From contig NZ_SSSM01000004.1 in NCBI RefSeq assembly GCF_004801885.1, positions 186,001 through 250,000 on the forward strand: 64,000 bases of DNA. Direction: 5' to 3'. Below are positions 56,684 through 64,000 of this stretch, piece by piece. The notes beneath the pieces are model-generated. The model worked only from the letters and a program-made list of their open reading frames with translations. It searched no databases and was not told the origin of the DNA. Source of the stretch: Naasia lichenicola. GTDB taxonomy: Bacteria; Actinomycetota; Actinomycetes; Actinomycetales; Microbacteriaceae. A program made the position numbers and the translations under genes. Every line of letters begins with the position of its first letter. Position 1 is the first letter of the stretch.

Positions 56684-57652
56684 TCAGCTCACCGAACGAC
56701 GCACCCTCGACCGCAGCCTCGACCGCAGCCTGCGGAGGCGAGACCATATCGGGTGCGCCGCGAGCAGATCTGATGCGATCGCTTCTCTCTGCTCACGCAA
56801 CTCCATCTGGATGAGTCGCCGCGTCGCCTCGACCGTCGCCTCGACTGTGCGCTCCACGATCCGCTGCTCCATGGCGGCCAGATAGAGCGGCAGTCCGAGC
56901 CCCTCCCGCGCCACCCAGCCGCGCAGCTCCCGTTCGCGGACGGCGATGTCGTCGCGTCGGTGAGCGGCATCGAGCTCGAACATGCTGTTGGCGTCGGCTC
57001 CCCGCGCGGCTGGGCGGTGCGTCCAGTAGGCGAGGGCAGTCCCGGGAATGAAGACGATCGGAGCCACGGCGGCCACTCGGAGGTAGAAGTCCCAGTCCTC
57101 CACTGTCTCGAGCGCTTCGTCGTAGAAGCCCACCTGCTCGTGCAGGTCCCGCCGGTAGAGGAACGAGATAGGCACCGCGCGGTTGACCTCGAGCAGATTG
57201 GAGAGGCCGACTTCCGTGAGTCCCGCCCAGAACGGCACTCGCTCCGTCTCGGTCCACTCACCCCCGCGATCCTCCTCGATCACGATCTCGGTGGGCACCA
57301 TGGCGCCCGCCGCCGTCGGCGCGCCGTCGAGGACTGCGACCGTCGTCTCGAGGAATGCGGGGTGCCACAGGTCGTCATCGTCGTGCAGCACGACAAAGGG
57401 GGCCTTCGTCGAGCGCAGCCCCGTATTGGCCGCTGCACAGCGTCCTCCCGGTCCCTCGGACTCGATGACCGTCACCCGGTCGCGGATGGATGCGTCGGCA
57501 ACCACGCGCTCGAGCTCGGCGCGCTCACCGCCATCGTTGACGACGACCACCTCCGCGTCCTGGAATGACTGGGCGGTGATGTCGGCGAGTGCGCGACGCA
57601 GGAAGTACGGCCGGTCCTTGGTGCGGACGACGATGGCGACGCGGTGGGGCAT
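56684..57652 (-). CDS. family 2 glycosyltransferase
   Basis: The 322-aa GT-A enzyme begins VAIVVRTKDRPYFLRRAL, has VVVVNDGGERA and the acidic metal site FVVLHDDDDLWHPAFL. YDEALETVEDWDFYLRVA is the acceptor-side ED motif. The C-terminus is rich in arginine (RLRRLRSRLRSRVRRSVS) and may bind membrane or polyphosphate. The ATG is six bases after the minus-strand -10 TAGGGT (57664-57659), so it is leaderless. It is divergent from the CapD-like gene by 50 bp. Confidence 0.85.
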   Translation of the reverse strand: MPHRVAIVVRTKDRPYFLRRALADITAQSFQDAEVVVVNDGGERAELERVVADASIRDRVTVIESEGPGGRCAAANTGLRSTKAPFVVLHDDDDLWHPAFLETTVAVLDGAPTAAGAMVPTEIVIEEDRGGEWTETERVPFWAGLTEVGLSNLLEVNRAVPISFLYRRDLHEQVGFYDEALETVEDWDFYLRVAAVAPIVFIPGTALAYWTHRPAARGADANSMFELDAAHRRDDIAVRERELRGWVAREGLGLPLYLAAMEQRIVERTVEATVEATRRLIQMELREQREAIASDLLAAHPIWSRLRRLRSRLRSRVRRSVS

Positions 57653-57658
57653 ACCGTC

Positions 57659-57695
57659 ACCCTACGGCCAGCCCACGGACCTCCGCGGGTAGCAT
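57659..57695. promoter_or_regulatory. compact divergent leaderless promoters
   Basis: Two -10 boxes point apart: TAGGGT on the minus strand (57664-57659, ATG at 57652) and TAGCAT on the plus strand (57690-57695, ATG at 57703). Each box ends 6-7 bases from its start codon, leaving no room for a Shine-Dalgarno. No C/G operator is present. Confidence 0.65.
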
Positions 57696-57702
57696 CGAGG
57701 CG

Positions 57703-59133
57703 ATGACTACGGCGAACGAACCCGGGCAGCAGCGCGATCGACCCGCGAGAGGCTCACGTGGTCCGCGGCGAGTACTCATTGCCGGGCACGGCACCGCAGG
57801 CACCAGTCTTGCGGACGATGTCCGCACCGCCGGCGATCTTGTGCTCGGCTTCCTGGACGATGTGTCCGGATCCGATGAGGTCCTCGGCCGGCTCGACGAG
57901 GTAGCCGAGGTGTGCGCTCGCATCGACGCGCAGGTCGTCTACTTCGCCATCCCGTCAGCCGAAGGCGACGTGGTGCGCGACTTCGTCGCCCATATGCCGA
58001 GCGGCGTCGAGCTGGCGATCATCCCCCGCACGTATCGAGTGGTCTCACGTGAGCGGGTCTCCGTCGATGACCTCACAGATGTGGATGTCCTCGACTTCGT
58101 CGGACGTGCCCCGGTGAAGCACGACATGATGAGCGCCCGCTCGCTGATCGCGGGCAAGCGCGTGCTGGTCACGGGCGCCGCCGGATCGATCGGCTCGCGG
58201 CTCGCCACCCAGATCCACCTCCTCGACCCGCAGCTAGTCGTATGTGTCGATCGGTCCGAGAGCGGGATCTTCCATCTCGGACGGAGCCTCCAGGACATCC
58301 CGAACTTCGTGCTCGAGATCGGCGACATCCAATCGGAGCCCCGGATCGCCCAGCTCATGGAGCGCCACCGGCCAGACATCGTCTTCCACGTGGCGGCGTA
58401 CAAGCATGTCCCGCTGATGCAGGACAACGCGGTCGAGGCGTTCAACAACAACGTCTGGGGGACGATGAACGTCTTGACCCAGGCGGCCCGTCACGGCGTC
58501 GGCCGGGTGGTCTACGTCTCGACCGACAAGGCTGTCAACCCGACCAACGTGATGGGTTCGACGAAGCGGATCGGCGAGCTGTTGCTGCATGACGTGGGTG
58601 AGGCCGAGGGGGCGTCGACGGTCTACTCCGCCGTGCGCTTCGGCAACGTGCTGGAGAGCGAGGGAAGCGTCATGCAGACCTTCCGGAAGCAGCTCGCGGC
58701 CGGCAAGAACCTCACAGTCACCGATCCTGGGATCACTCGGTACTTCATGACCATCGACGAGGCGGCGCAGCTCGTCATCCAGACGGCGACATCGGGGCGG
58801 CATGGCGACCTCTTCGTGCTCGACATGGGCGAGCCGATACGGGTGTTCGATCTTGCGCAAGGCCTCATCGATGCGGTCAACCCCTCCCTCTCCGTCGATA
58901 TCGTGGGTCTGCGCCCAGGAGAGAAGATGTACGAGGAGCTGTCCTACCGCGCGAGCGCGGTGGATGCGACGACCCACCCCAAGATCTTCGTGGTCACTGA
59001 GGATGACGATCACGAGCGTGGCGACACGCTTCGATGGGCCAAGAGGCTGCTCGAGCGCACGCGCACCTATTCGATCACCGACGACGAGCTCCGCGACGAG
59101 CTGCGCGCCTTCGGGTTCACTTCTCTTCAATGA
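57703..59133 (+). CDS. CapD/FlaA1-type nucleotide-sugar 4,6-dehydratase, soluble short form
   Basis: The 476-aa enzyme has an N-terminal Rossmann-like regulatory domain (about residues 25-125, RVLIAGHGTAGTSL) without the four membrane helices of full-length WbpM/CapD. The dehydratase follows: VTGAAGSIGSRLATQI, VYVSTDKAVNPTNVMGSTKRIGE (the Met-x3-Lys catalytic site of this family) and GLRPGEKMYEEL. Such enzymes make UDP-4-keto-6-deoxy-HexNAc. The next gene, overlapping by ATGA, is a likely 4-keto reductase, so the pair could yield UDP-QuiNAc or UDP-FucNAc. ATG 57703 is leaderless; the longer ORF start is rejected. Confidence 0.85.
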   Translation: MTTANEPGQQRDRPARGSRGPRRVLIAGHGTAGTSLADDVRTAGDLVLGFLDDVSGSDEVLGRLDEVAEVCARIDAQVVYFAIPSAEGDVVRDFVAHMPSGVELAIIPRTYRVVSRERVSVDDLTDVDVLDFVGRAPVKHDMMSARSLIAGKRVLVTGAAGSIGSRLATQIHLLDPQLVVCVDRSESGIFHLGRSLQDIPNFVLEIGDIQSEPRIAQLMERHRPDIVFHVAAYKHVPLMQDNAVEAFNNNVWGTMNVLTQAARHGVGRVVYVSTDKAVNPTNVMGSTKRIGELLLHDVGEAEGASTVYSAVRFGNVLESEGSVMQTFRKQLAAGKNLTVTDPGITRYFMTIDEAAQLVIQTATSGRHGDLFVLDMGEPIRVFDLAQGLIDAVNPSLSVDIVGLRPGEKMYEELSYRASAVDATTHPKIFVVTEDDDHERGDTLRWAKRLLERTRTYSITDDELRDELRAFGFTSLQ

Positions 59134-59963
59134 CTCCTTCGGTCCTGCTGATCGGCGGATCGAGCCCCCTGGGTCGGCTGATCGATGCGGAGCTGACCGC
59201 GTCGGGCAGTGACGTCCTCGCCACCTCGCGGGTCGGCGAGCACTCGCTCGACGTGACCGACCGCGCGGGCGTCGACGAGCTCTTTACCTCCGCCTCCTTC
59301 GAGAGCGTCGTGTACCTTGCCAGTCCGACAGCGACCGATCCGGGGAGCAGCCGTGCGCACCTTGACGCCCTGGACCATGTGCTGAGGCGGGCGCGAGATG
59401 CCGCCACCCGCCGATTCGTCTTCGTCTCGAGCGCCGCCGTCTACGGAACGGACGAGCGCCGTCCCCGCAGCGAGTCATCGCCACTGGCCGGCTCGACACC
59501 GTATGCGATGCTGAAAGCTGGATCGGAGAAGCTCCTGGTCGACGCCGCAGGCGACGAGTTCCTCGGCATCTCCCTCCGAGTGTTCAACGTCTGGGGTCCC
59601 GGCTTTCGACGCTCTCTGATCAATCGGCTGCTGGATGCCACGGATGCACCTCAGCTGCAGGTCAGCGAGTCATTCGTCCGCGACTACATCCACGGCGCAG
59701 ACGTCGCAAGCGCCGTCGGTGCGGCTCTCGCCCTCATGGCACCAGGACCTCTCACTCTCAATGTGGGAACAGGCGTGGGCATCAGCAATGCGGCGCTCGC
59801 AGGGCTGGCGCCCCCGGGCAGCTTCCTTTCAGCACCGGTCGGGCCACCGACGTTCAGCGTCTCCGACCCACGTCGAGCGCAGCAGGTCCTCGGCTGGAGG
59901 GCTGCGAAGTCGGTCGCCGACGCATTCCGGGCCCCGACTGCCATGTCCGACGGCGGGGACTGA
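59130..59963 (+). CDS. NAD-dependent epimerase/4-ketoreductase (SDR)
   Basis: The 277-aa extended-SDR protein has VLLIGGSSPLGRLID (dinucleotide site), FVFVSSAAVYGTD, YAMLKAGSE (Tyr-x3-Lys) and LRVFNVWGPGFR. The ATG overlaps the upstream stop (ATGA), so the product presumably reduces the 4-keto sugar made by the CapD-like enzyme. It is shorter than typical epimerases (about 310 aa), consistent with reductases of the WbpV type. The sugar product is inferred. Confidence 0.8.
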   Translation: MTPSVLLIGGSSPLGRLIDAELTASGSDVLATSRVGEHSLDVTDRAGVDELFTSASFESVVYLASPTATDPGSSRAHLDALDHVLRRARDAATRRFVFVSSAAVYGTDERRPRSESSPLAGSTPYAMLKAGSEKLLVDAAGDEFLGISLRVFNVWGPGFRRSLINRLLDATDAPQLQVSESFVRDYIHGADVASAVGAALALMAPGPLTLNVGTGVGISNAALAGLAPPGSFLSAPVGPPTFSVSDPRRAQQVLGWRAAKSVADAFRAPTAMSDGGD

Positions 59964-59984
59964 CGAGCCGCGTCGGCACCGTCG

Positions 59985-61127
59985 TCAGGCGAGCTGGTCG
60001 TACAGACGCCTGTAAGCCTCGTGCGGCACGGGCGGAAGGTACTTCGCATCGAGTACGGAACGGACGCTCTGAGTGTCGTATCCGGTTTCCAGCGCGACCA
60101 GCAGTCCCCGAAGCAGATCGGCGTCGTTGCCCGCCTTGGTTATCTCGCCGAAGCCTGTGGTCTGCACGACCGTGCGCACTCCTGGGATGTCCGATGCCAC
60201 CACCGGGATCCCTGCGGACATCGCCTCGACCTGCACGATGCCGAACGCCTCGAACGAGTTGATCGAAGGGAACACGAAGACGTCGAGGGAGGCGTAGTAG
60301 TGCTTGATGTCGTCCTCCTCGAGGAATCCGACGGAGTGGGCACGGCCCTGATCGATGAGCGCCTGGAGACGGGCGGTGTCGTAGCCGAGCTTCTCCGAGA
60401 GTCCTGAGACGGGTCCGGCGAACAGCAGTGCCACGTCGTCGTGCGGCATCCGCTCCATCGCTGAGATGAGCACGTTGATGCCCTTCTCAGAGGTGGGCCG
60501 CCCCATGAACCCGATCAGACGTTTGCCTTCGATCCGATAGCGAGGTTCGCCTCCCGCCCGGTCGATGGCGGTCACAGGGATGATCTCCCGATCGTTCTGC
60601 GCCATGACCGCGTGCAGTCGGGAGCTGTCGGCGTAATCCGCGCTGGATGCCACAGTGATTGCGGAACGCCGGATGAAGGATCGGTGCGAGAGGTCCAGTG
60701 CGGCAGCGATGAGTCGATCGCCGAGCCCCTCTGTCGGAGCGTCACACTGATAGGTGCCTACCAGCTTCCAGCCGCGGCGGAACAGTGCGGCGATCACGAA
60801 CGACTCGGGATAGGGCATGTGCACGTGGGCGATTCCGCCGCGCTTACGCATCCGCCACATGGAGCGGATCAACCCCACCGAGAACGCGCCCCTGCCGAGG
60901 TTGAACGACTTGCGGTAGGCGTGGACCGTGACGCCGTTCTCGACTCGCCTGTACGGCGAGCCGTCTTTTGACACGCAGTGCACGTGCATGTCGTACCCGT
61001 GCTCTCCGGCGTATTCGGCGAGCACCGCGGCCATATTGGTGAGACCGGAGACATGTGGACGGTAATACTGCAGGAAGACATCCACCCGCGTGGCGCGGTC
61101 CGGCGACGCAGGCTCGATCGTGCTCAT
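59985..61127 (-). CDS. family 4 glycosyltransferase
   Basis: The 380-aa GT-B enzyme opens RVDVFLQYYRPHVSGLTNMAAVLAEY, the Gly-rich acceptor loop of GT4. It has RLIGFMGRPTSEKGINVLI at the domain junction and SINSFEAFGIVQVEAMSAGIPVVAS, the E-x7-E donor site. TAGGAG precedes the ATG at proper spacing. It lies 92 bp downstream of the LGFP-repeat gene on the same strand, with an inverted repeat between. Specificity is unknown. Confidence 0.85.
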   Translation of the reverse strand: MSTIEPASPDRATRVDVFLQYYRPHVSGLTNMAAVLAEYAGEHGYDMHVHCVSKDGSPYRRVENGVTVHAYRKSFNLGRGAFSVGLIRSMWRMRKRGGIAHVHMPYPESFVIAALFRRGWKLVGTYQCDAPTEGLGDRLIAAALDLSHRSFIRRSAITVASSADYADSSRLHAVMAQNDREIIPVTAIDRAGGEPRYRIEGKRLIGFMGRPTSEKGINVLISAMERMPHDDVALLFAGPVSGLSEKLGYDTARLQALIDQGRAHSVGFLEEDDIKHYYASLDVFVFPSINSFEAFGIVQVEAMSAGIPVVASDIPGVRTVVQTTGFGEITKAGNDADLLRGLLVALETGYDTQSVRSVLDAKYLPPVPHEAYRRLYDQLA

Positions 61128-61167
61128 GATCTCCTAGTGGCTGACTGCGCGCGAATGCGCGCTGCTA

Positions 61168-61186
61168 GCCACCTTACAAAGGTGGC
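61168..61186 (-). promoter_or_regulatory. GCCACCTT-ACA-AAGGTGGC inverted repeat
   Basis: Perfect 8-bp arms around a 3-base centre lie between the LGFP gene stop (61220) and the GT4 start (61127). It may be a terminator without a T-tract or an operator over a TAAGGT -10; sequence alone does not decide. Confidence 0.4.
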
Positions 61187-61219
61187 GTGACCCGACTCCG
61201 AGGCGGCGCCGGGAGTCGG

Positions 61220-63622
61220 TCAGTTGACGTGGACGGACGCTACTCCGTTCGAGACGGCGATCGAGCCGCCCTGGAAGCCCTGGGTGTACGCACCCGAGGT
61301 GGGGTTGGCAGACGGGGCACCTGTCGGGAATCCGAGCGAGCCGTACTCTCGGCCGTAGTAGCCCCACGCGACTCGCACAGCAGTCGGCAGCGCGAAGGAG
61401 CCGGCCTGGCTCTTGATGACCCACCCGCCCTGATAGTCCTGATAGCACGCGCCACCACCCAGATTGCAGGACTGCGCTGCGTTCGCGCTGCCCAACCACG
61501 GTGAGGTCAGCACAGCGTTCCACCACGGGTCGGTGCTGGAGGTGACCTTGGCGGACCCGCTGGTCACCGTCATCACCCCGCCCTGGAAGGGCTGGGTGTA
61601 GTTCCCCGAGGCGGGGTTGGCGGACGGCGCGCCGGCCGGGAAGCCGAGGATGCCGTATTCGCGGCCCCAGTCTCCCCACGTCTGGCGAACAGTCACAGGC
61701 ACGGCGAACGCGCCAGCGGGACTCTTGACGACCCAGCCGCCCTGGTAGTCCTGGTAGCAGGCGCCGCCGCCAAGGCTGCACGTCTGGGCCGCGTTCGCGG
61801 TGCCGAGCCAAGGCGAGGTCAGCACTGCGTTCCACCACGGATCGGAGCTGGATGTGACCTTGGCAACGCCGCCGGTCACCGTCATCACACCTCCCTGGAA
61901 GTTCTGGGTGTAGTTGCCGGCTGTCGGATTGCTCGAGGGCGCAGCTGTCGGGAAGCCGAGGATGCCGTACTCCCTGCCCCAGTCGCCCCAGGCCGCGCGC
62001 ACCGCGTTGGGAACTGCGTAGGCGCCGGACGGGCTCTTCACCACCCACCCGCCGGCGAAGCTCTGGAAGCAGGCCCCGCCCGAGAGAGTGCAGGACTGGG
62101 CAGCGGTCGGCGCTCCGAGCCACGGCGACGTGACGATCGCGTTCCACCACGGGTCGGTGCTGGAGGTGACGACGGCGACGTTGTTGGTGACCGTCACCAC
62201 TCCTCCCTGGAAGGCCTGCGTGTAGGACGAGCCCCCCGGCACGGACGGGGCGCCGGACGGGAGTCCGAGCATGCCGAACTCACGACCCCAATTGCCCCAT
62301 GTCTCCCGGACGGCGTTCGGCACGACCTGGGTCCCCGTCGCCGACGAGGTGACCATCCAGCCACCGTCGAACTGCTGCACGCAGATAGCGGCCGTGCACC
62401 AGCGGTCTGCGATAGGCAGGCCGAGCATGCCGTACTCGCGACCCCAGTTCCCCCAGACCGCGCGCTCGGTATTGGCTACGAGGCGGAAGCCGATGCGGTC
62501 GGACTGCACGAGCCAGCCGCCCTGGAACTCCTGGCGGCAGGCGCCGCCTCCCATGTCGCAGAGTCGTTCGGACGTCGGCAGACCGAGCGGCCCGTACTCA
62601 CGGCCCTGGTTTCCCCATGCAGCGAGGAACTCCGGCCGTGCTCCGTGCACCCCCGTGGTGGCTCCCGAGAAGACCATGCCTCCTGAGAACTGCTGACGGC
62701 ATCCGACGACGTCACAGCTCGCTGCGTAGAGCGGAAACCCCAGCCACGACGAGTTCGTCGCGTAGTAGTCGACGAACGCCGAGCCGACCTCGGGCCCGCG
62801 AGTGGCTCCGAACCAGTCGGAGAAGTAGGTGAAGAAGTTCCTGTTCCCGTATGCCGAGCAGCTGTCGCCGACGCCGTAGGCAGAGGCGAGCGCCGCGGCG
62901 TTCGGAGTGTACGGCGTGTAGACGTACAGCGCGTGCGTTGCCTGATTGGCAATGGTCACGCGCTTGGTTCCGCACGCGGAATTGGGGTGGTAGGGGACGT
63001 TGCTCGTCTGACCGACGGGATACATCAAGTCGTAGCGTGAGTAGTACGAGGTGCCGCTGCCGGTCCCAGCAGGCTGTGTGTAGCGGACCAACGCCTGAGC
63101 TGCACCATAGACCTGGTTGAAGAATCCGTAGTACTCGGCATCGCATGGAGCAGTGTCAGGGCAGGCCATGCCCATCGCCGCGCGGTAGTTCTGGCTGCTC
63201 GGCGCGGAGCTCGTGACGAGTCCCTGCTCCTTCTGCAGCATGACGATCAGGACCTTCGGGCTCACGCCGCAGGACTGTCCGACCTTTGCGATGATGTCGG
63301 CGGCGGACTCGTAGGCCGTGCCGACGTAGCCCCGGCACATCGGGTCGACTGACTTGTTCGTCGTATCGATGCGGAGGTCTTTGAGGCAGGTGTACCCATT
63401 GGAGCACGTCGGACGCTTGGACACGAGGAACGCCTGCACCTGCTGGGCGGTCATCGCCGAGCCGTTGAAGAAGATCGAGTCGTCGATGATCCGTCCGGGG
63501 TCGAACACGCTCAGATCAGCGGCAACGGCCGCGTCCTCTGCGTCCGCCATCGCGGGCATGAGCTGCAGGATGCCGACCACAGCGAGAGCGGCCGCCGCCA
63601 TCGCGAAAATACGTTTGAACAT
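61220..63622 (-). CDS. secreted LGFP-repeat protein with lysozyme-like N-terminal domain
   Basis: The 800-aa exported protein has a signal peptide (about residues 1-27, MFKRIFAMAAAALAVVG...). An N-terminal region (about 35-250) contains SPKVLIVMLQKEQGLVTSS, which resembles the catalytic-Glu helix of lysozyme/transglycosylase folds. At least six LGFP-type repeats follow (WGNWGREYGMLGLP, QEFQGGWLV and similar). The last part consists of three nearly identical 104-aa units, each with two cysteines. LGFP repeats are thought to bind cell-wall glycan. ATG 63622 is chosen for its GGGGGAAG Shine-Dalgarno and signal peptide; the ORF's upstream start is rejected. Confidence 0.8.
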   Translation of the reverse strand: MFKRIFAMAAAALAVVGILQLMPAMADAEDAAVAADLSVFDPGRIIDDSIFFNGSAMTAQQVQAFLVSKRPTCSNGYTCLKDLRIDTTNKSVDPMCRGYVGTAYESAADIIAKVGQSCGVSPKVLIVMLQKEQGLVTSSAPSSQNYRAAMGMACPDTAPCDAEYYGFFNQVYGAAQALVRYTQPAGTGSGTSYYSRYDLMYPVGQTSNVPYHPNSACGTKRVTIANQATHALYVYTPYTPNAAALASAYGVGDSCSAYGNRNFFTYFSDWFGATRGPEVGSAFVDYYATNSSWLGFPLYAASCDVVGCRQQFSGGMVFSGATTGVHGARPEFLAAWGNQGREYGPLGLPTSERLCDMGGGACRQEFQGGWLVQSDRIGFRLVANTERAVWGNWGREYGMLGLPIADRWCTAAICVQQFDGGWMVTSSATGTQVVPNAVRETWGNWGREFGMLGLPSGAPSVPGGSSYTQAFQGGVVTVTNNVAVVTSSTDPWWNAIVTSPWLGAPTAAQSCTLSGGACFQSFAGGWVVKSPSGAYAVPNAVRAAWGDWGREYGILGFPTAAPSSNPTAGNYTQNFQGGVMTVTGGVAKVTSSSDPWWNAVLTSPWLGTANAAQTCSLGGGACYQDYQGGWVVKSPAGAFAVPVTVRQTWGDWGREYGILGFPAGAPSANPASGNYTQPFQGGVMTVTSGSAKVTSSTDPWWNAVLTSPWLGSANAAQSCNLGGGACYQDYQGGWVIKSQAGSFALPTAVRVAWGYYGREYGSLGFPTGAPSANPTSGAYTQGFQGGSIAVSNGVASVHVN
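61221..62156 (-). repeat. three tandem 312-bp coding repeats
   Basis: A recurrent CACCACGG landmark lies at 61521, 61833 and 62145, giving an exact 312-bp (104-codon) period inside the LGFP gene. Copies are close in DNA as well as protein sequence, so recombination could change copy number. Confidence 0.75.
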
Positions 63623-63765
63623 TCTTCCCCCAAGCCCCCCCAGGCTTACCTTCCAAGAGTGACACATGTCCCGCCGGATCGCGGGTCATACGTCTGGCGG
63701 GGCTGGCCCCAGTCGAGGGCGCATCTGGATGGGGCGAGCGAGACGCCGCGATGAGGCGGCCTAGC
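63623..63765 (-). other. intergenic region upstream of the LGFP gene
   Basis: It contains CCCGC-CGGATC-GCGGG (63670-63685, perfect 5-bp arms) and a possible minus-strand -10, TAAGCC (T at 63648). The 29.5-bp spacing is 2.5-3 bp shorter than at the C/G operators and the arms differ, so membership of that regulon is doubtful. Confidence 0.35.
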
Positions 63766-64000
63766 TCAGCGCGGCGAGCGCCCTCGCTGTTCGAAGTATC
63801 GTCCCCACGTCTCGACGCTGACGAGGTCCGACAGGGAGCTCCGATAGCGGCTCGACAGCTGCGGCCACTCCCTGCGCAGGATGTAGGCGAAGCGGAGGGC
63901 GTTCAACAGACCTGCCCGGAAGATGCGCCGGTCGCGTCGATGCCAGAGCACCGCCGACCCTTCAGCGTTCGAGACCAGGACGCTGTCGAAGTCGGGAGTC
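63766..64000 (-). CDS. C-terminal part of an unidentified protein (truncated by window edge)
   Basis: The last 77 codons are present, reading TPDFDSVLVSNAEGSAVLWH, then an arginine-rich stretch with NALRFAYILRREWPQL, ending RYFEQRGRSPR. The frame stays open to the window edge, so the GTG at 63951 need not be the start. No family can be assigned from this tail; a glycosyltransferase C-terminus is one possibility given the neighbours. Confidence 0.5.
   Translation of the reverse strand, partial: TPDFDSVLVSNAEGSAVLWHRRDRRIFRAGLLNALRFAYILRREWPQLSSRYRSSLSDLVSVETWGRYFEQRGRSPR

Overview
The window is high-GC DNA with strong G/C third-position bias, short -10 boxes (TAnnnT), many near-leaderless starts, and GTG/TTG start codons. 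Together with a fused RmlC-RmlD enzyme, LGFP repeats and secreted PKD/LamG proteins, this points to an actinobacterium, most likely Microbacteriaceae (Micrococcales); the family is inferred. Almost everything concerns the cell surface: nucleotide-sugar synthesis, glycosyltransferases, polysaccharide export and large secreted proteins.

Layout. 1-1636: end of an unknown gene, a DUF1972 glycosyltransferase and a 55-aa membrane peptide. 2044-7811: four paralogous right-handed beta-helix proteins (three +, one -). 7931-24921: a small membrane-anchored protein, then four large secreted paralogues (N-terminal repeat domain resembling a beta-propeller, Fn3-like, LamG, PKD and a roughly 200-aa C-terminal module), with a GT2 gene between the third and fourth. 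25015-31701: Wzc-like chain-length kinase and its operon (two GT4s and a CDP-alcohol phosphatidyltransferase), a divergent LMW phosphatase, and a Wzy-like polymerase. 31819-34326: a flippase fused to a phosphotransferase-like domain. 34414-35065: RHH/Doc toxin-antitoxin pair. 35072-37905: lipoprotein and a six-Ig-repeat secreted protein. 38013-42045: dTDP-L-rhamnose operon (rmlA, rmlB, rmlCD) plus an SGNH lipoprotein. 42127-52058: DUF4012 protein, O-antigen ligase/polymerase-like protein, polytopic protein and two GT2-GT4 fusions. 52208-53807: polysaccharide ABC exporter. 53835-61127: gmd/rmd, SGNH hydrolase, GT2, a CapD/FlaA1-type dehydratase with its reductase, and a GT4. 61220-63622: LGFP-repeat protein with a lysozyme-like N-terminal region. 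The window ends inside another gene.

The most striking signal is regulatory. A C/G palindrome, usually CCCC-(4 to 7)-GGGG, recurs upstream of at least ten genes. Its centre lies 32-33.5 bp before the first base of a TAnnnT -10 hexamer, on both strands, with no evident -35. Targets include the Wzc homologue, the Wzy polymerase and flippase-kinase (one shared bidirectional site), all four large secreted proteins, one beta-helix protein, the GT2, the small anchored protein and a lipoprotein. This looks like one activator-dependent surface regulon whose regulator is not in the window. One site sits in the loop and upper stem of a terminator hairpin.
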